NCBI GenBank assembly: GCA_029004515.1
Contig: JAQVYH010000011.1
Location: 1 to 41,974, forward strand
Direction of reading: 5' to 3'
Source of the DNA: Eubacteriales bacterium
Lineage (GTDB): Bacteria; Bacillota; Clostridia; Monoglobales; UMGS1388
DNA: 41,974 nt
This document shows positions 1-9,383 of this stretch, one piece after another. The notes below the pieces were generated by a model. It searched no databases, was not told the origin of the DNA, and saw nothing but the letters and a program-made list of their open reading frames with translations. A program made the position numbers and the translations under genes. Every line of letters begins with the position of its first letter. Positions within the stretch are counted from its first letter, which is position 1.

Positions 1-1
1 A

Positions 2-796
2 GAGATGATGCTTAAATATTTCCTTGATAAGATATGTCGTCACAGAATCGTTAAACCAAGAATCATTGTTTGTGTTCCAAGCGGTGTTACAGAGGTTGAA
101 GAACGAGCTGTCCGTGATGCGGCCCTTCAGGCAGGTGCAAGCCGAACTCATCTTATTGAGGAGCCTATGGCTGCGGCAATCGGTGCTGATTTAGATATCT
201 CAAAACCTTGCGGCAGACTTGTTGTAGACATCGGTGGCGGTACAACTGATATCGCAGTTATCTCTCTTGGTGGCATTGTAACAAGTGTATCCATTAAGGT
301 AGCCGGTGATAAATTTGATGATGCAATCATAAAATACGCAAGAAAGCGGTTTAATATACTAATTGGTGAAAGAACCGCCGAGGCGATCAAGCACAGAGTA
401 GGAACAGTATATAGCCAAGGCGAGGCAAGCTCCATTGATAACATTATGGAGTCAAGGGGAAGAAGCCTTGTTACGGGTCTTCCAAAGAGCTTTACAATAT
501 GCTCTGCTGACATTCTGGATATCCTTACTGAAACAGCAATGGAGATTGTTGAGGCAGTGAAGCTTGTGGTGGAGGAAACACCACCGGAGCTTGTCGGAGA
601 TATCAGTACAAATGGTATTGTCATGACAGGCGGTGGCGCACTTCTTAAGGGGCTTGACAAGCTTATCACTCATGAAACAGGTATAGACTGTCATATTGCA
701 GAAAATGCAATTTCATGTGTAGCTATCGGTACAGGCAGAGCCCTTGACAATATCGAGCAACTAAAGGATGATTATCCAAGATATTATAGAAGATAA
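2..796 (+). CDS. mreB: Rod-shape-determining protein MreB/Mbl, 5'-truncated by window
   Basis: Actin-like ATPase that forms membrane-associated filaments directing lateral cell-wall synthesis. The open frame runs in from the window edge, so the first Met here is not the true start; about 264 residues of an expected 330-340 are visible, and the N-terminal phosphate-1 loop is missing. Visible motifs are VPSGVTEVEERAV, the E-E-P-M-A-A-A-I-G segment, the phosphate-2 loop VVDIGGGTTDIAVI and the adenosine motif MTGGGALLKGLD. The C-terminus ends YPRYYRR. A membrane protein gene follows 40 bp downstream. Assignment to the MreB/Mbl family is secure. Which paralogue it is (MreB, Mbl or MreBH) cannot be decided from this fragment. 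Confidence 0.93.
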   Translation, partial: EMMLKYFLDKICRHRIVKPRIIVCVPSGVTEVEERAVRDAALQAGASRTHLIEEPMAAAIGADLDISKPCGRLVVDIGGGTTDIAVISLGGIVTSVSIKVAGDKFDDAIIKYARKRFNILIGERTAEAIKHRVGTVYSQGEASSIDNIMESRGRSLVTGLPKSFTICSADILDILTETAMEIVEAVKLVVEETPPELVGDISTNGIVMTGGGALLKGLDKLITHETGIDCHIAENAISCVAIGTGRALDNIEQLKDDYPRYYRR

Positions 797-836
797 TCAT
801 TTGATCTGCATAAGTTTCACAAGAAGGTTTTAGTAT

Positions 837-1618
837 ATGAATTGTAAAAACAGCAGGCAATCTAGTATGCATGCCTTGTATGGTATAAAACTGGCATATC
901 GTATGGTACTGTTAATCCTGTTTGCAGTTGCATATGTGTTAAGTCATCTGCATATCGAAACAGGTTTATTTGTTATGCTTGAAGAAAGTTATATCCTTAT
1001 TGCCGGCGTTTGGATTATTTTCATGGTTGAGATGCTTTTAAGGGCGTTTCCTTCTAAATTTGAAAGCATCGGTTGTCAAAAACAATTTGCAAGAAATTAT
1101 AAACCGGCACAGGAAAGTCCAAATGCAAAAATTATAGAGCAGGATCTGTTCTTCTGATTGGTATTATATGGGTAATTCTCACGGCTATTCAGGGCGTTTT
1201 GTATTATGCAGGTATTATTGATGAGGGCATGCTGCTTCTTATTTCTCTTGTGTATTCTGTTCTGGATATAGTTTTTATTTTATTCTTTTGCCCTTTTCAG
1301 ACTTGGTTTATGAATAACAAATGCTGTGCAACCTGTCGAATATTCAATTGGGATTATCTGATGATGTTTTCCCCTATTGTGTTTATTAAGAGTGTTTATA
1401 CCTTGTCGTTGTTTGGCGTGGCGTTTATACTTTTTATCAGATGGGAAATGACAGTATACAAACATCCTGATTGGTTTAGTGAAGGTACTAATTGCAATTT
1501 AACATGTGATAATTGCACAGAGCGGTTGTGTGCATACAAGAGACGTCTTCGTAAGATGTTTGCGAAGAATCATAAGAATAATATGATTATGTTTACTACC
1601 GATGAAAATAATTTTTAG
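837..1618 (+). pseudogene. Cys-rich polytopic membrane protein, split by a one-base frameshift
   Basis: Two consecutive open frames (837-1157, and the frame ending at 1618) read as one protein if a single base is restored near the A5 run at 1127-1131. The total of 782 nt is one short of a multiple of three. In the second frame the coding potential extends upstream of any Met, reading R-A-G-S-V-L-L-I-G-I-I-W, which joins the first frame smoothly. The repaired product would be about 260 aa with five or six hydrophobic segments, an NKCCATC motif and a Cys-rich tail with C-N-L-T-C-D-N-C. I recall similar uncharacterised membrane proteins in Clostridia, but no function is known to me. The start at 837 has an AGAAGG site 9 bp upstream. 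Real mutation and sequencing or assembly error are both possible. Confidence 0.75.
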
Positions 1619-1625
1619 AAAACTC

Positions 1626-1654
1626 TTGACATTAGTTGGGATGTGTGATATATT
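1626..1654 (+). promoter_or_regulatory. Sigma-A promoter of the infC operon
   Basis: A perfect TTGACA (1626-1631) and TATATT (1649-1654) are separated by exactly 17 bp. Transcription would begin near 1661, just upstream of the leader and attenuator, so this promoter serves infC-rpmI-rplT. Confidence 0.88.
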
Positions 1655-1660
1655 TCTTTA

Positions 1661-1761
1661 GTAAAGAAGAAGTTATCCGCTTCTCACCCTTCAGCAAATG
1701 AGCCAACGGGTTACTTATAAATGGTATTTTATGCGGATGACTCTTGTTGTCCGCATTTTTT
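1661..1761 (+). promoter_or_regulatory. L20-type leader with transcription attenuator upstream of infC
   Basis: The leader between the promoter and infC contains a hairpin-prone GAAGAAG...CTTCTC segment, an ACCC...GGGT segment (1687-1711) and, at the end, a clear intrinsic terminator. ATCCGC at 1675-1680 can pair with GCGGAT at 1733-1738 in the terminator's 5' arm, giving a competing antiterminator. Firmicute infC-rpmI-rplT operons are known to be autoregulated by ribosomal protein L20 through such leaders (Rfam L20_leader). The identification rests on position, architecture and recalled sequence features; a covariance-model search was not run. Confidence 0.75.
1731..1761 (+). terminator. Attenuator terminator in the infC leader
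   Basis: A 7-bp stem ATGCGGA (1731-1737) / TCCGCAT (1750-1756) is followed directly by a T run. It lies upstream of the infC start, so it terminates early unless the antiterminator pairing forms. Confidence 0.88.
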
Positions 1762-1798
1762 ATTTTGCGGAAATATTAAATTAAAAGAAGGTGTTTTT

Positions 1799-2308
1799 AT
1801 CAGCAAGGAACTTATGATCAATGAGGAAATCCGTGACAAGGAAGTTCGACTTATTGGTTCTGATGGTGAACAGCTTGGCGTTGTGTCACTTAGCGAGGCT
1901 ATGGAAAGAGCCATTGCACTGAATCTTGACCTTGTAAAAATTGCTCCCGGGGCACAGCCTCCTGCGTGCAAGATTATGGATTATGGTAAGTATAAGTTTG
2001 AAGCGGCAAAGAGGGAAAAGGAAAACCGCAAGAATCAGAAAACGGTTACCCTTAAGGAAGTGCGCATCACACCTAATATCGATGACCACGACCTCGAAAC
2101 TAAGCTGAATAATGCTGCTAAATTCCTTAAGGACGGAGACAAGGTTAAAGTTACTGTTCGTTTCCGTGGTAGAGAGGTTAAGCATTCTGCATTGGGTGAA
2201 AAGCTTCTCGTTAGAATCGAAGAACTCATCAAGGATGTAGGCGTTGTAGAAAAGCGTCCAAAACTTGAGGGCAGAAATATGTTTATGATCATTGCGCCAA
2301 AAGCGTAG
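1799..2308 (+). CDS. infC: Translation initiation factor IF-3
   Basis: IF3 binds the 30S subunit, blocks premature 50S joining and checks start codon and initiator tRNA. The N-domain begins ISKELMINEEIRDKEVRLI and continues to PPACKIMDYGKYKFE (an IF3 signature); the linker is Lys/Glu rich; the C-domain contains VTLKEVRITPNID and KVTVRFRGRE. I place the start at an ATC codon (1799-1801). It lies 5 bp after AGAAGGTG, and its IxKELMINEEIR reading aligns with IF3 N-termini that begin at AUU or AUC in other bacteria. The next Met codon (1814) would trim five conserved residues, and the ATG at 1721 lies before the attenuator hairpin. The product is 169 aa, normal for IF3. It is first gene of the infC-rpmI-rplT operon. 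Confidence 0.95.
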   Translation: MSKELMINEEIRDKEVRLIGSDGEQLGVVSLSEAMERAIALNLDLVKIAPGAQPPACKIMDYGKYKFEAAKREKENRKNQKTVTLKEVRITPNIDDHDLETKLNNAAKFLKDGDKVKVTVRFRGREVKHSALGEKLLVRIEELIKDVGVVEKRPKLEGRNMFMIIAPKA

Positions 2309-2364
2309 GATAAATTACAGGCTTATAAGATAAAGGAGCCTATCAACGAAGGGAGTTAATTAAT

Positions 2365-2562
2365 ATGCCTAAAATTAAGACACATAGCGGTGCTTCTAAA
2401 AGATTTAAGGTAACTGCTTCTGGTAAAGTAAAAAGAGCAAAGGCTTGCAAGAGCCATATCCTTAATAAGAAGTCAACAAAGAGAAAAAGAGGACTAAGAA
2501 AGACTTCTTATGCTTCAACAGCAAACGAAGCTACAATCAAGACACTTATTCCATATAAATAA
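2365..2562 (+). CDS. rpmI: 50S ribosomal protein L35
   Basis: Small basic protein of the large ribosomal subunit. The 65-aa length and the start [20 protein letters not shown], followed by a Lys/Arg-rich middle ([12 protein letters not shown]), are characteristic. It has a GAAGGGAG ribosome-binding site and lies between infC and rplT in the conserved order. Its expression is expected to follow the leader-controlled infC transcript. Confidence 0.98.
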   Translation: MPKIKTHSGASKRFKVTASGKVKRAKACKSHILNKKSTKRKRGLRKTSYASTANEATIKTLIPYK

Positions 2563-2581
2563 GCAAAGGAGGAGAAAATAA

Positions 2582-2938
2582 ATGGCTAGAATTAAAGGTG
2601 GCATGACCACCAGAAGAAGACATAAAAAAATATTAAAGTTGGCAAAAGGTTACAGAGGCGGTAGAAGGGTTCTTTTCAAGACTGCTAACGAAGCTGTAAT
2701 GAAGGCTCTCCAGTATGCATATGTTGGCAGAAAGCAGAGAAAGAGAGATTTCCGTCAGCTTTGGATCGCTAGAATCAATGCAGAAGCTCGTGCAAATGGC
2801 ATCAGCTACAGCAAATTTATGAACGGTCTTAAGAAGTGCAACATCACAATCAACAGAAAGATGCTTTCTGAAATTGCTATTAATGACAAGCCTGCTTTTG
2901 CTTCACTTTGCGAAAAGGCTAAGGCTGCACACAATTAA
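2582..2938 (+). CDS. rplT: 50S ribosomal protein L20
   Basis: L20 binds 23S rRNA early in 50S assembly and, in Firmicutes, also represses its own operon by binding the infC leader. The 118-aa length is typical. The sequence starts [20 protein letters not shown] and includes [20 protein letters not shown] and the C-terminal [16 protein letters not shown] core. It is preceded by an AAAGGAGG site 20 bp after rpmI and followed by a strong terminator. Confidence 0.98.
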   Translation: MARIKGGMTTRRRHKKILKLAKGYRGGRRVLFKTANEAVMKALQYAYVGRKQRKRDFRQLWIARINAEARANGISYSKFMNGLKKCNITINRKMLSEIAINDKPAFASLCEKAKAAHN

Positions 2939-2950
2939 TTATACAAAAGG

Positions 2951-2994
2951 CCTCTGCCGATAGGGAACAAAACATATCGGCAGGGTCTTTTTTT
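2951..2994 (+). terminator. Intrinsic terminator after rplT
   Basis: A 9-bp stem CTGCCGATA (2954-2962) / TATCGGCAG (2975-2983) with a 12-nt loop is followed by a T run at 2988-2994. It closes the infC operon 13 bp before the next start codon. Confidence 0.9.
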
Positions 2995-3007
2995 CCATTT
3001 TATTGAT

Positions 3008-3763
3008 ATGATACAATACATTAAATCTACTGAAAATAGAATAATCAAACTTGTCAAACATCTGTCTAAAAAGGGCGAAAGAGATAAAAATTCTCTGTTT
3101 ATTGCAGAGGGGGTCAGACTTGTCCGTGAAGCTATTGCTGATGGTAAGCCTGAGTTCATTCTCACAACTTCACCTTGCAAGGATTTTGTTGGAACACAGT
3201 ATATTGTAAGTGACGAGTTGTTTGAGAAGCTGTCCGACACCAGAACTCCACAAGGTATAATGGCTTTATGCCCTATGCCAAGGTGGGATGAGGGAATTTT
3301 GTGTTCGGCACGGCTTGTTCTTGTATGTGAAAATATCTCTGACCCGGGCAATCTTGGCACGATGCTTCGCACAGCCGAGGCGGCAGGGGCAGATGCTGTT
3401 ATCCTCGCAGGAAATACAGTGGATTTGTATAATCCAAAGACAGTTCGATCCACAATGGGGTCTGTTTTCAGAGTGCCTGTTTTTGTGGGAGATACATATG
3501 TGGACAAGCTAGGTGAGTATGGATTTACATTGGCTGTTACATGTCTTGATGGGGCAATTGACCTATACAAGGCTGAAACAGTAGGCAAGAAGGTTGCGCT
3601 GGCAATAGGCAGCGAAGCCCATGGCATATCCAAGGCGCTAGAAAATAAAGCTGACCTGAAAATTAAAATCCCCATGTGGGGAAAGGTTGAATCTTTAAAT
3701 GCAGCTATTGCCGCATCAGTTTGTCTTTATGAATGCAGACGACGACTTGAATCCCAAGAATAA
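3008..3763 (+). CDS. SpoU/TrmH-family RNA 2'-O-methyltransferase
   Basis: SAM-dependent SPOUT methyltransferase that methylates ribose in rRNA or tRNA. The N-terminal ~90 residues form the substrate-binding domain (LFIAEGVRLVREAI). The trefoil-knot domain shows motif 1 NISDPGNLGTMLRTAEAAG from about residue 109, motif 2 AIGSEAHGIS and motif 3 ESLNAAIAASVCLYE. The length of 251 aa is usual. The position after rplT resembles many Firmicutes, where this gene is annotated as an RlmB-like rRNA methyltransferase; the exact target is unknown. No convincing Shine-Dalgarno sequence precedes the ATG, which follows the rplT terminator T run by 13 bp. Expression may rely on read-through or an unrecognised promoter. 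Confidence 0.9.
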   Translation: MIQYIKSTENRIIKLVKHLSKKGERDKNSLFIAEGVRLVREAIADGKPEFILTTSPCKDFVGTQYIVSDELFEKLSDTRTPQGIMALCPMPRWDEGILCSARLVLVCENISDPGNLGTMLRTAEAAGADAVILAGNTVDLYNPKTVRSTMGSVFRVPVFVGDTYVDKLGEYGFTLAVTCLDGAIDLYKAETVGKKVALAIGSEAHGISKALENKADLKIKIPMWGKVESLNAAIAASVCLYECRRRLESQE

Positions 3764-3787
3764 TATATAAGTAAGGAGATCTATGCG

Positions 3788-4885
3788 ATGAAGGAAAATA
3801 TCATATATTCCCTATGGCTTACATCTCTTACGGGTATGGGGATTATCCGCCAACATTCAGTTATAGATGCGTTTAAAAATCCTCAAAATGCATATAATGC
3901 AACAAGACAGGATATTGAATGTATGCCAGGTCTTTCCACCACTGAAAAGAAGATTCTGTGCGATAAGGATTTAAGCCGTGCAGAGGCGATTTATAGGGAA
4001 TGCACAGAAAAGGGCATTAAGATAATAAGTTACGAATCTGAGGATTTTCCTCAGTTGCTTTTAGAAATTCCGGATTTCCCAGTAGTGCTGTATGTACTGG
4101 GTACACTTGGAAATATGACAGAAGAATTTCCACTTGCTATGGTTGGTACTCGTCATCCGTCTGTATATGGAAGTAAGATGGCTGAAAAATTTTCTTATGA
4201 AATTGCAGCAGCAGGAATGACTATCGTCAGCGGTATGGCAAGAGGCGTAGACTCGATTTGCCATAAAGGAGCGCTTAAGGCAGGTATGAGAACGATTGCC
4301 GTATTAGGCTGTGGTGTTGATGTGGTTTATCCACCTGAAAATGAGCAGCTTAAAAAGGTTATAGAAAGTAGCGGCGCAGTTATATCCGAGTTCCCACCGG
4401 GGAGCGCACCGCTTGCGTCACACTTCCCCCAAAGAAATAGAATCATCAGCGGTATGAGTCTTGCTACGATGATTGTTGAGTGCGAAGAGACAAGCGGTAC
4501 GATGATCACCGCAGGTTTTGCAAATGAATATAATAGGACAGTGTATACTGTTCCGACTAATCTTGATAACAAGCACGGACTTGGTAATATTGCACTTGCC
4601 AAGGATGGTGCACAGTTTGTATATTCTCCAGAGGATATTTATCGTGATTTCATTCAGTCACAACCCGAGAGGGTTGCTTCTGCGTGGGAGACTAAGGAGA
4701 ACAATCCAATTAACAATTACAACAACTACATACTAGGCATACTAAGCGGCAGTATTCCCACAGGGATTGACCGCATTTGTGAAATGACAGGCCTTTCTAT
4801 CAAGGAGATTAATGCAAAGATGACACTTCTTGAACTTGAGGGAAGGGTAAATTGTCTTTCAGGCCAGAGGTATGTATTGAAATAG
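3788..4885 (+). CDS. dprA: DNA-processing protein DprA
   Basis: DprA (Smf) binds incoming single-stranded DNA during natural transformation and loads RecA. The 365-aa protein has a helical SAM-like N-terminal region and an extended Rossmann fold starting near residue 118 (MVGTRHPSVYGSKMA, GMARGVDSICHKGAL, VLGCGVDVVYPPEN, QRNRIISGMS). A C-terminal winged-helix segment (GIDRICEMTGLSIKEINAKM) is also present. The start has an AAGGAG site 9 bp upstream. It is followed by topA, a conserved pairing in Firmicutes. DprA is also found in bacteria not known to be competent, so transformation should not be assumed. Confidence 0.95.
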   Translation: MKENIIYSLWLTSLTGMGIIRQHSVIDAFKNPQNAYNATRQDIECMPGLSTTEKKILCDKDLSRAEAIYRECTEKGIKIISYESEDFPQLLLEIPDFPVVLYVLGTLGNMTEEFPLAMVGTRHPSVYGSKMAEKFSYEIAAAGMTIVSGMARGVDSICHKGALKAGMRTIAVLGCGVDVVYPPENEQLKKVIESSGAVISEFPPGSAPLASHFPQRNRIISGMSLATMIVECEETSGTMITAGFANEYNRTVYTVPTNLDNKHGLGNIALAKDGAQFVYSPEDIYRDFIQSQPERVASAWETKENNPINNYNNYILGILSGSIPTGIDRICEMTGLSIKEINAKMTLLELEGRVNCLSGQRYVLK

Positions 4886-4944
4886 ACACCTCTGCACATT
4901 TGGTGCAGTAAATTATGATTACCGCATGAAGGAGAAAATAATAA

Positions 4945-7035
4945 ATGTCCCGATATCTTGTAATAGTGGAGTCGCCTGCAAAGGCAAAAACAATAAAAAA
5001 ATACCTGGGAAGCAGTTATACAGTTCAGGCATCGATGGGACACCTACGTGACCTTCCCAAAAGTCAGCTTGGTGTAGATATTGAGAATGACTTTGAACCT
5101 CGTTATATCACTATACGTGGTAAGGGCGACCTTCTTTCTAAACTTAAAAAACATGCGAAGAATGCCGACAAAGTTTTTCTCGCGACTGACCCTGACCGTG
5201 AAGGTGAGGCAATATCATGGCATCTTCAACAGGTGCTTAATATCGAGCCTGAGAAGACCTGTCGTGTAGCTTTTAACGAAATTACTCAGACAGCTGTTAA
5301 AAGTGCAATCAAAGCACCAAGACAGATTGATTTGAATCTCGTTGATGCTCAGCAGGCAAGACGAGTTCTTGACCGTATTGTAGGTTACACCATTAGTCCG
5401 CTCCTTTGGAAGAAGGTTAAAAAGGGACTTTCAGCAGGTCGTGTGCAGTCTGTTGCAACAAGACTTGTTGTTGATCGAGAAAAGGAAATTGAGAATTTCC
5501 AGCCTGTTGAGTTCTGGAGTATTGCGGCTCTTATGTCACAAAAGGATGGCAAACAGGAATTTACGGCTCGTTTCCATGGTGGACTCGACGGAAGAAAAAC
5601 TGAGCTTCATAATAAGGAAAAGGTTGATGAGATTCTCTCAAACATTAAGAATGCAGACTATGTTGTAAAGAATGTTAAAAAGAGCGATAAGTCCAAGACT
5701 CCTGCTGCACCATTTACTACAAGTACACTTCAGCAGGAGGCTTCAAGAAAGCTTAATTATACTTCAAAAAAGACAATGCAGGTAGCACAGATTCTTTATG
5801 AAGGTGTTGATATCAAGGGTAAGGGTACAGTAGGTCTTATTACTTACATGCGTACTGACTCACTTCGTATTTCTGACGAAGCACAGGCATCAGCAAGACA
5901 GTTTATTGCGCAGACCTATGGTGCGGAGTTTAATCCAGCGAAGATAAGACAGTTCCGAACAAAGAAGAATGCACAGGACGCTCATGAAGCTATCCGTCCT
6001 ACTGATGTTGAACTCACCCCACAGATGGCAAAGCAGATTTTAGAACCTTCCCTTTATAGACTATATAAGCTTATCTGGGAAAGATTCGTTGCCAGCCAGA
6101 TGGCAAATGCTATTTATGACACTATTCAGGCTGATATCCAGGCCGATAAATATATATTCAAGGCAAGTGGCTCAAAGATTAAGTTCCAGGGTTTCACAAA
6201 GGTCTATGTTGAAAGCCTTGATGTGACAAATGAGGAAGAACAAGAAGAAAAGGAAGGTAAGCTTCCGCTTCTTGAAAAGGGAGAGAGCCTCGACCTTAAG
6301 AAGCTTGATCCAAAGCAGAGCTTTACACAGCCACCTGCAAGATATACTGAAGCAACTCTTATCAAGGCTATGGAAGATGATGGTATCGGCAGACCAAGTA
6401 CCTATGCTCCTACAATCTCGACTATCCTTGCAAGAGGCTATATTATAAGAGAGGCAAAGTCATTGCTGCCAACAGAGCTTGGCATTGTTGTTACTGACCT
6501 TATGAAGAACTACTTTGCAGATATTGTTAATGTTGAATTTAGCGCCCATATGGAAGACCTACTTGACGGAGTTGAAGAGGGCAGCCAGAAGTGGCGTAAT
6601 GTTATTGCTGACTTCTATGGCCCTTTTGAAACGGTTCTCAAAAAGGCAGAGGACGAAATTGGTAAGATTCAGGTTGCCGATGAGGTTTCTGATGTCCCAT
6701 GTGAAAAGTGTGGCAGAATGATGGTTTACAAGATGGGTCGTTTTGGCAAATTCCTTGCCTGCCCGGGGTTCCCTGAATGTCGCAATACAAAGAATATTGT
6801 TGTTGAGCTTAATGATGTTCCTTGCCCTAAATGTGGTGGCAAAATCCTTATCCGTAATAGCAAAAGAGGTAAGGTTTACTACGGCTGTGAGCACAATCCA
6901 TCCTGTGACTTTATGACATGGGATAAACCTATAAATGAAAAATGCGAAATATGCGGAAGCATCAAGGTAGAAAAGCGTGCAAGAGGTGCGGTAAAGCATA
7001 TTTGCAGTAATAAGGAATGTGAAAATTCAAAATGA
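4945..7035 (+). CDS. topA: DNA topoisomerase I (type IA)
   Basis: Relaxes negatively supercoiled DNA by nicking and passing one strand. The TOPRIM domain opens with [17 protein letters not shown] and includes the acidic [12 protein letters not shown] motif. The catalytic tyrosine is Y301 in [10 protein letters not shown]. Further core motifs are [15 protein letters not shown] and GIGRPSTYA. The C-terminus carries three Cys4 zinc-ribbon segments (CEKCGRMM...[15 protein letters not shown]...C; CEICGS...CSNKEC). At 696 aa it has normal length for a Firmicute TopA. A GAAGGAG site precedes the ATG, and the stop overlaps the trmFO start by ATGA. Confidence 0.98.
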   Translation: MSRYLVIVESPAKAKTIKKYLGSSYTVQASMGHLRDLPKSQLGVDIENDFEPRYITIRGKGDLLSKLKKHAKNADKVFLATDPDREGEAISWHLQQVLNIEPEKTCRVAFNEITQTAVKSAIKAPRQIDLNLVDAQQARRVLDRIVGYTISPLLWKKVKKGLSAGRVQSVATRLVVDREKEIENFQPVEFWSIAALMSQKDGKQEFTARFHGGLDGRKTELHNKEKVDEILSNIKNADYVVKNVKKSDKSKTPAAPFTTSTLQQEASRKLNYTSKKTMQVAQILYEGVDIKGKGTVGLITYMRTDSLRISDEAQASARQFIAQTYGAEFNPAKIRQFRTKKNAQDAHEAIRPTDVELTPQMAKQILEPSLYRLYKLIWERFVASQMANAIYDTIQADIQADKYIFKASGSKIKFQGFTKVYVESLDVTNEEEQEEKEGKLPLLEKGESLDLKKLDPKQSFTQPPARYTEATLIKAMEDDGIGRPSTYAPTISTILARGYIIREAKSLLPTELGIVVTDLMKNYFADIVNVEFSAHMEDLLDGVEEGSQKWRNVIADFYGPFETVLKKAEDEIGKIQVADEVSDVPCEKCGRMMVYKMGRFGKFLACPGFPECRNTKNIVVELNDVPCPKCGGKILIRNSKRGKVYYGCEHNPSCDFMTWDKPINEKCEICGSIKVEKRARGAVKHICSNKECENSK

Positions 7036-8342
7036 TTACTCCAATTAAGATAATCGGCGCAGGTCTTGCCGGCTGCGAGGCAGCATGGCAGATTGCCAGC
7101 AGAGGCATAGCGGTAGAGCTTTATGAGCAGAAACCTGTTAAAATGTCCCCTGCACATAAATCGGAAAACTATGCAGAGCTTGTATGCAGTAATTCTCTGC
7201 GAGCTGACGGCATATCAAATGCTGTAGGGCTTCTTAAGGAAGAGATGCGTATGCTTGGCTCTCTTGTGATGGAAGCGGCAGACAGCACTCGTGTTCCCGC
7301 CGGTGGCGCTCTTGCAGTTGACCGTGATGGATTCTCAAAGTATATAACAGATAAAGTAAAGAGTCATCCTCTTATCAAGGTGATAGAGCAGGAAGTGACC
7401 GCAATTCCGCAGGATGGAATTGTTATAGTTGCTTCAGGTCCGCTTACCGAGGGTGAGCTTTATGAGGATATTCGCCGTAATACAGGGGATTATCTACACT
7501 TCTTCGATGCGGCGGCGCCTATCGTAACATTAGAGAGCATTGATAATGAAAAGGTTTATCGTGCGGCTCGTTATGGTAAGGGTGGGGCGGACTATATTAA
7601 CTGTCCTATGAATAAAGATGAATATGAGCGTTTTTATAATGAACTCATAAATGCAGAGGAAGTTCAGCTACACGGATTTGAAAATAATGTTTTCGAGGGT
7701 TGTATGCCTGTTGAGATTATGGCAAAGAGAGGGCCTCAGACACTTCTTTTTGGAATGCTCAAGCCTGTTGGACTTCCATATCCCGGCACAGACAAATGGC
7801 CTCATGCTGTTGTTCAGCTTAGACAGGATAATAAGGAGGGTACACTCTTTAACCTTGTAGGATTCCAGACTCATCTTAAGTTTGGTGAGCAAAAAAGAGT
7901 GTTCAGTATGATTCCCGGTCTTGAAAATGCCGAGTTTGTAAGATATGGTGTTATGCATCGTAACACATATATAAACTCCCCAAAACTCTTGGATGCAACC
8001 TATCGTATGAGAGATAATGAGCGCATCTATTTTGCGGGGCAGATAACAGGTGTTGAGGGCTATGTCGAGTCAGCCTCAAGCGGAATTGTTGCAGGTATCA
8101 ACGCTGCGATGAGCGTTTTGGGTAAGGAGCAGATTATTTTTGATAATCTCACTGCTACAGGTGCTCTCGCTAATTATGTTTCTTGTGGCTCGCAAGCTGA
8201 TTTTCAGCCGATGAATGTTAACTTTGGTATAATCCCATCCCTTGAGATGAGAATAAGGAACAAAAAAGAAAAGAATGAAATTATTGCAAACAGAGCTATT
8301 AAGGCTCTTGAAAATCAATTGGAAGGATCTGACCTGAAATGA
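7032..8342 (+). CDS. trmFO: Methylenetetrahydrofolate-tRNA-(uracil-54-C5)-methyltransferase
   Basis: Folate- and FAD-dependent enzyme that makes ribothymidine at position 54 of tRNA, the Gram-positive alternative to TrmA. The N-terminal FAD site is [16 protein letters not shown], followed by [19 protein letters not shown] and [12 protein letters not shown], and by the conserved [16 protein letters not shown]. Near the C-terminus [17 protein letters not shown] is diagnostic of the family. The length of 436 aa is typical. It is translationally coupled to topA through the ATGA overlap, an arrangement found in many Firmicutes, and overlaps ddl by four bases. Confidence 0.97.
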   Translation: MITPIKIIGAGLAGCEAAWQIASRGIAVELYEQKPVKMSPAHKSENYAELVCSNSLRADGISNAVGLLKEEMRMLGSLVMEAADSTRVPAGGALAVDRDGFSKYITDKVKSHPLIKVIEQEVTAIPQDGIVIVASGPLTEGELYEDIRRNTGDYLHFFDAAAPIVTLESIDNEKVYRAARYGKGGADYINCPMNKDEYERFYNELINAEEVQLHGFENNVFEGCMPVEIMAKRGPQTLLFGMLKPVGLPYPGTDKWPHAVVQLRQDNKEGTLFNLVGFQTHLKFGEQKRVFSMIPGLENAEFVRYGVMHRNTYINSPKLLDATYRMRDNERIYFAGQITGVEGYVESASSGIVAGINAAMSVLGKEQIIFDNLTATGALANYVSCGSQADFQPMNVNFGIIPSLEMRIRNKKEKNEIIANRAIKALENQLEGSDLK

Positions 8343-9373
8343 GTAAGCTTAATGTATGTGTACTTTTCGGTGGGGTATCAAGTGAGCACGATGTTTCACT
8401 TATTACTGCAAAGGGCATTATTGATAACCTTGACAGAGAAAAATACAATGTCTATCCTGTGGGTATCACTAAGGATGGCAGATGGCTTATGTACAGTGGT
8501 GATTCAGAGGGAATCCCATCTAACAGTTGGCTTAAGGAAGGTAGAAAGGCTATTATCTCGCCTGACCGTATTGACGGCGGACTTATAACGGATGATGGGC
8601 TCATTAAGATAGATGTTGTATATCTTGCTCTTCATGGTAAGAATGGCGAGGATGGTACAATTCAGGGACTTTTAGAAATTGCAGGAATAAAATACACAGG
8701 GGCAGGAGTTCTCTCAAGTGCACTTTGTATGGATAAGGCTATGACAAAGGTGTTTCTTGGTGGGTTTGGAATTCCACAGGCAGAAATGCTTTTGTTTATT
8801 AATAAAGCTCCTGATGATATGGTAGAGCAGGTAGAAGGCAAGTTTACATATCCGGTTTTTGTTAAGCCCTCTAATGGCGGTTCATCCTGTGGAGCATATA
8901 AGGTTCGTAGCAGGGAACAGCTTATTTCATCAGTTAATTCAGCCTTTGAATATGACACAAAGGTTATGGTTGAAGAATATATCAATGCATACGAGGTTGA
9001 GTGTGGCATACTCGGTAATGAGGAAACTAATGCAGGAAGTCTTTCAAAGATAGTTATCGAGAGCGAAACCTATGATTACGAAACAAAATATACTCCGGGT
9101 ATGGCTTTTAATGAAATCCCTGCAAAGATTCCACAGGATAAGACGCAGGAAGTAGTTGCCCTTGCAAAGAAGATATATACATGTCTTGATGCATCAGGCT
9201 ATGGCAGAGTTGACTTCTTTATGGAAAAGGCAACAGGTAAGATTTTGTTTAACGAGCTTAATTCACTCCCCGGTTTCACACCATTTAGCGCATATCCCGG
9301 TATGTGGGAAGATAAGGGAGTAAGCTTTTCGCAGCTTCTAGATAAGATTATCACTCTTGCACTTGATAAATGA
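8339..9373 (+). CDS. ddl: D-alanine-D-alanine ligase
   Basis: ATP-grasp ligase that makes the D-Ala-D-Ala dipeptide for peptidoglycan stem peptides in the cytoplasm. The sequence opens with [16 protein letters not shown]. It includes [18 protein letters not shown], the ATP-grasp lysine region [12 protein letters not shown] and the metal/ATP segment [16 protein letters not shown], where the acidic and Asn ligands sit. The length of 344 aa is normal. It overlaps trmFO by ATGA and is followed after 10 bp by murI, so two adjacent genes supply D-amino acids for the cell wall. Confidence 0.97.
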   Translation: MSKLNVCVLFGGVSSEHDVSLITAKGIIDNLDREKYNVYPVGITKDGRWLMYSGDSEGIPSNSWLKEGRKAIISPDRIDGGLITDDGLIKIDVVYLALHGKNGEDGTIQGLLEIAGIKYTGAGVLSSALCMDKAMTKVFLGGFGIPQAEMLLFINKAPDDMVEQVEGKFTYPVFVKPSNGGSSCGAYKVRSREQLISSVNSAFEYDTKVMVEEYINAYEVECGILGNEETNAGSLSKIVIESETYDYETKYTPGMAFNEIPAKIPQDKTQEVVALAKKIYTCLDASGYGRVDFFMEKATGKILFNELNSLPGFTPFSAYPGMWEDKGVSFSQLLDKIITLALDK

Positions 9374-9383
9374 GGTGAATATT

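Noticed and set aside
1125-1160. Programmed -1 ribosomal frameshift in the split membrane gene
   Set aside because: There is no in-frame X-XXY-YYZ slippery heptamer, only A5, and no clear downstream stimulatory structure; a lost base is simpler.
1699-1714. Shared 15-mer TGAGCCAACGGGTTA between the infC leader and the repeat at 40.93 kb, as a decoy for L20
   Set aside because: A match of this length is expected about once by chance in a window of this size; the surrounding sequence and structure do not align.
1721-1798. ATG at 1721 as the start of infC
   Set aside because: It lies upstream of the attenuator hairpin, lacks a ribosome-binding site and adds residues not found in IF3.
4870-4944. 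Hairpin CTGCAC/GTGCAG between dprA and topA as a terminator
   Set aside because: The stem is only six pairs with no T run, and topA belongs to the same gene run.
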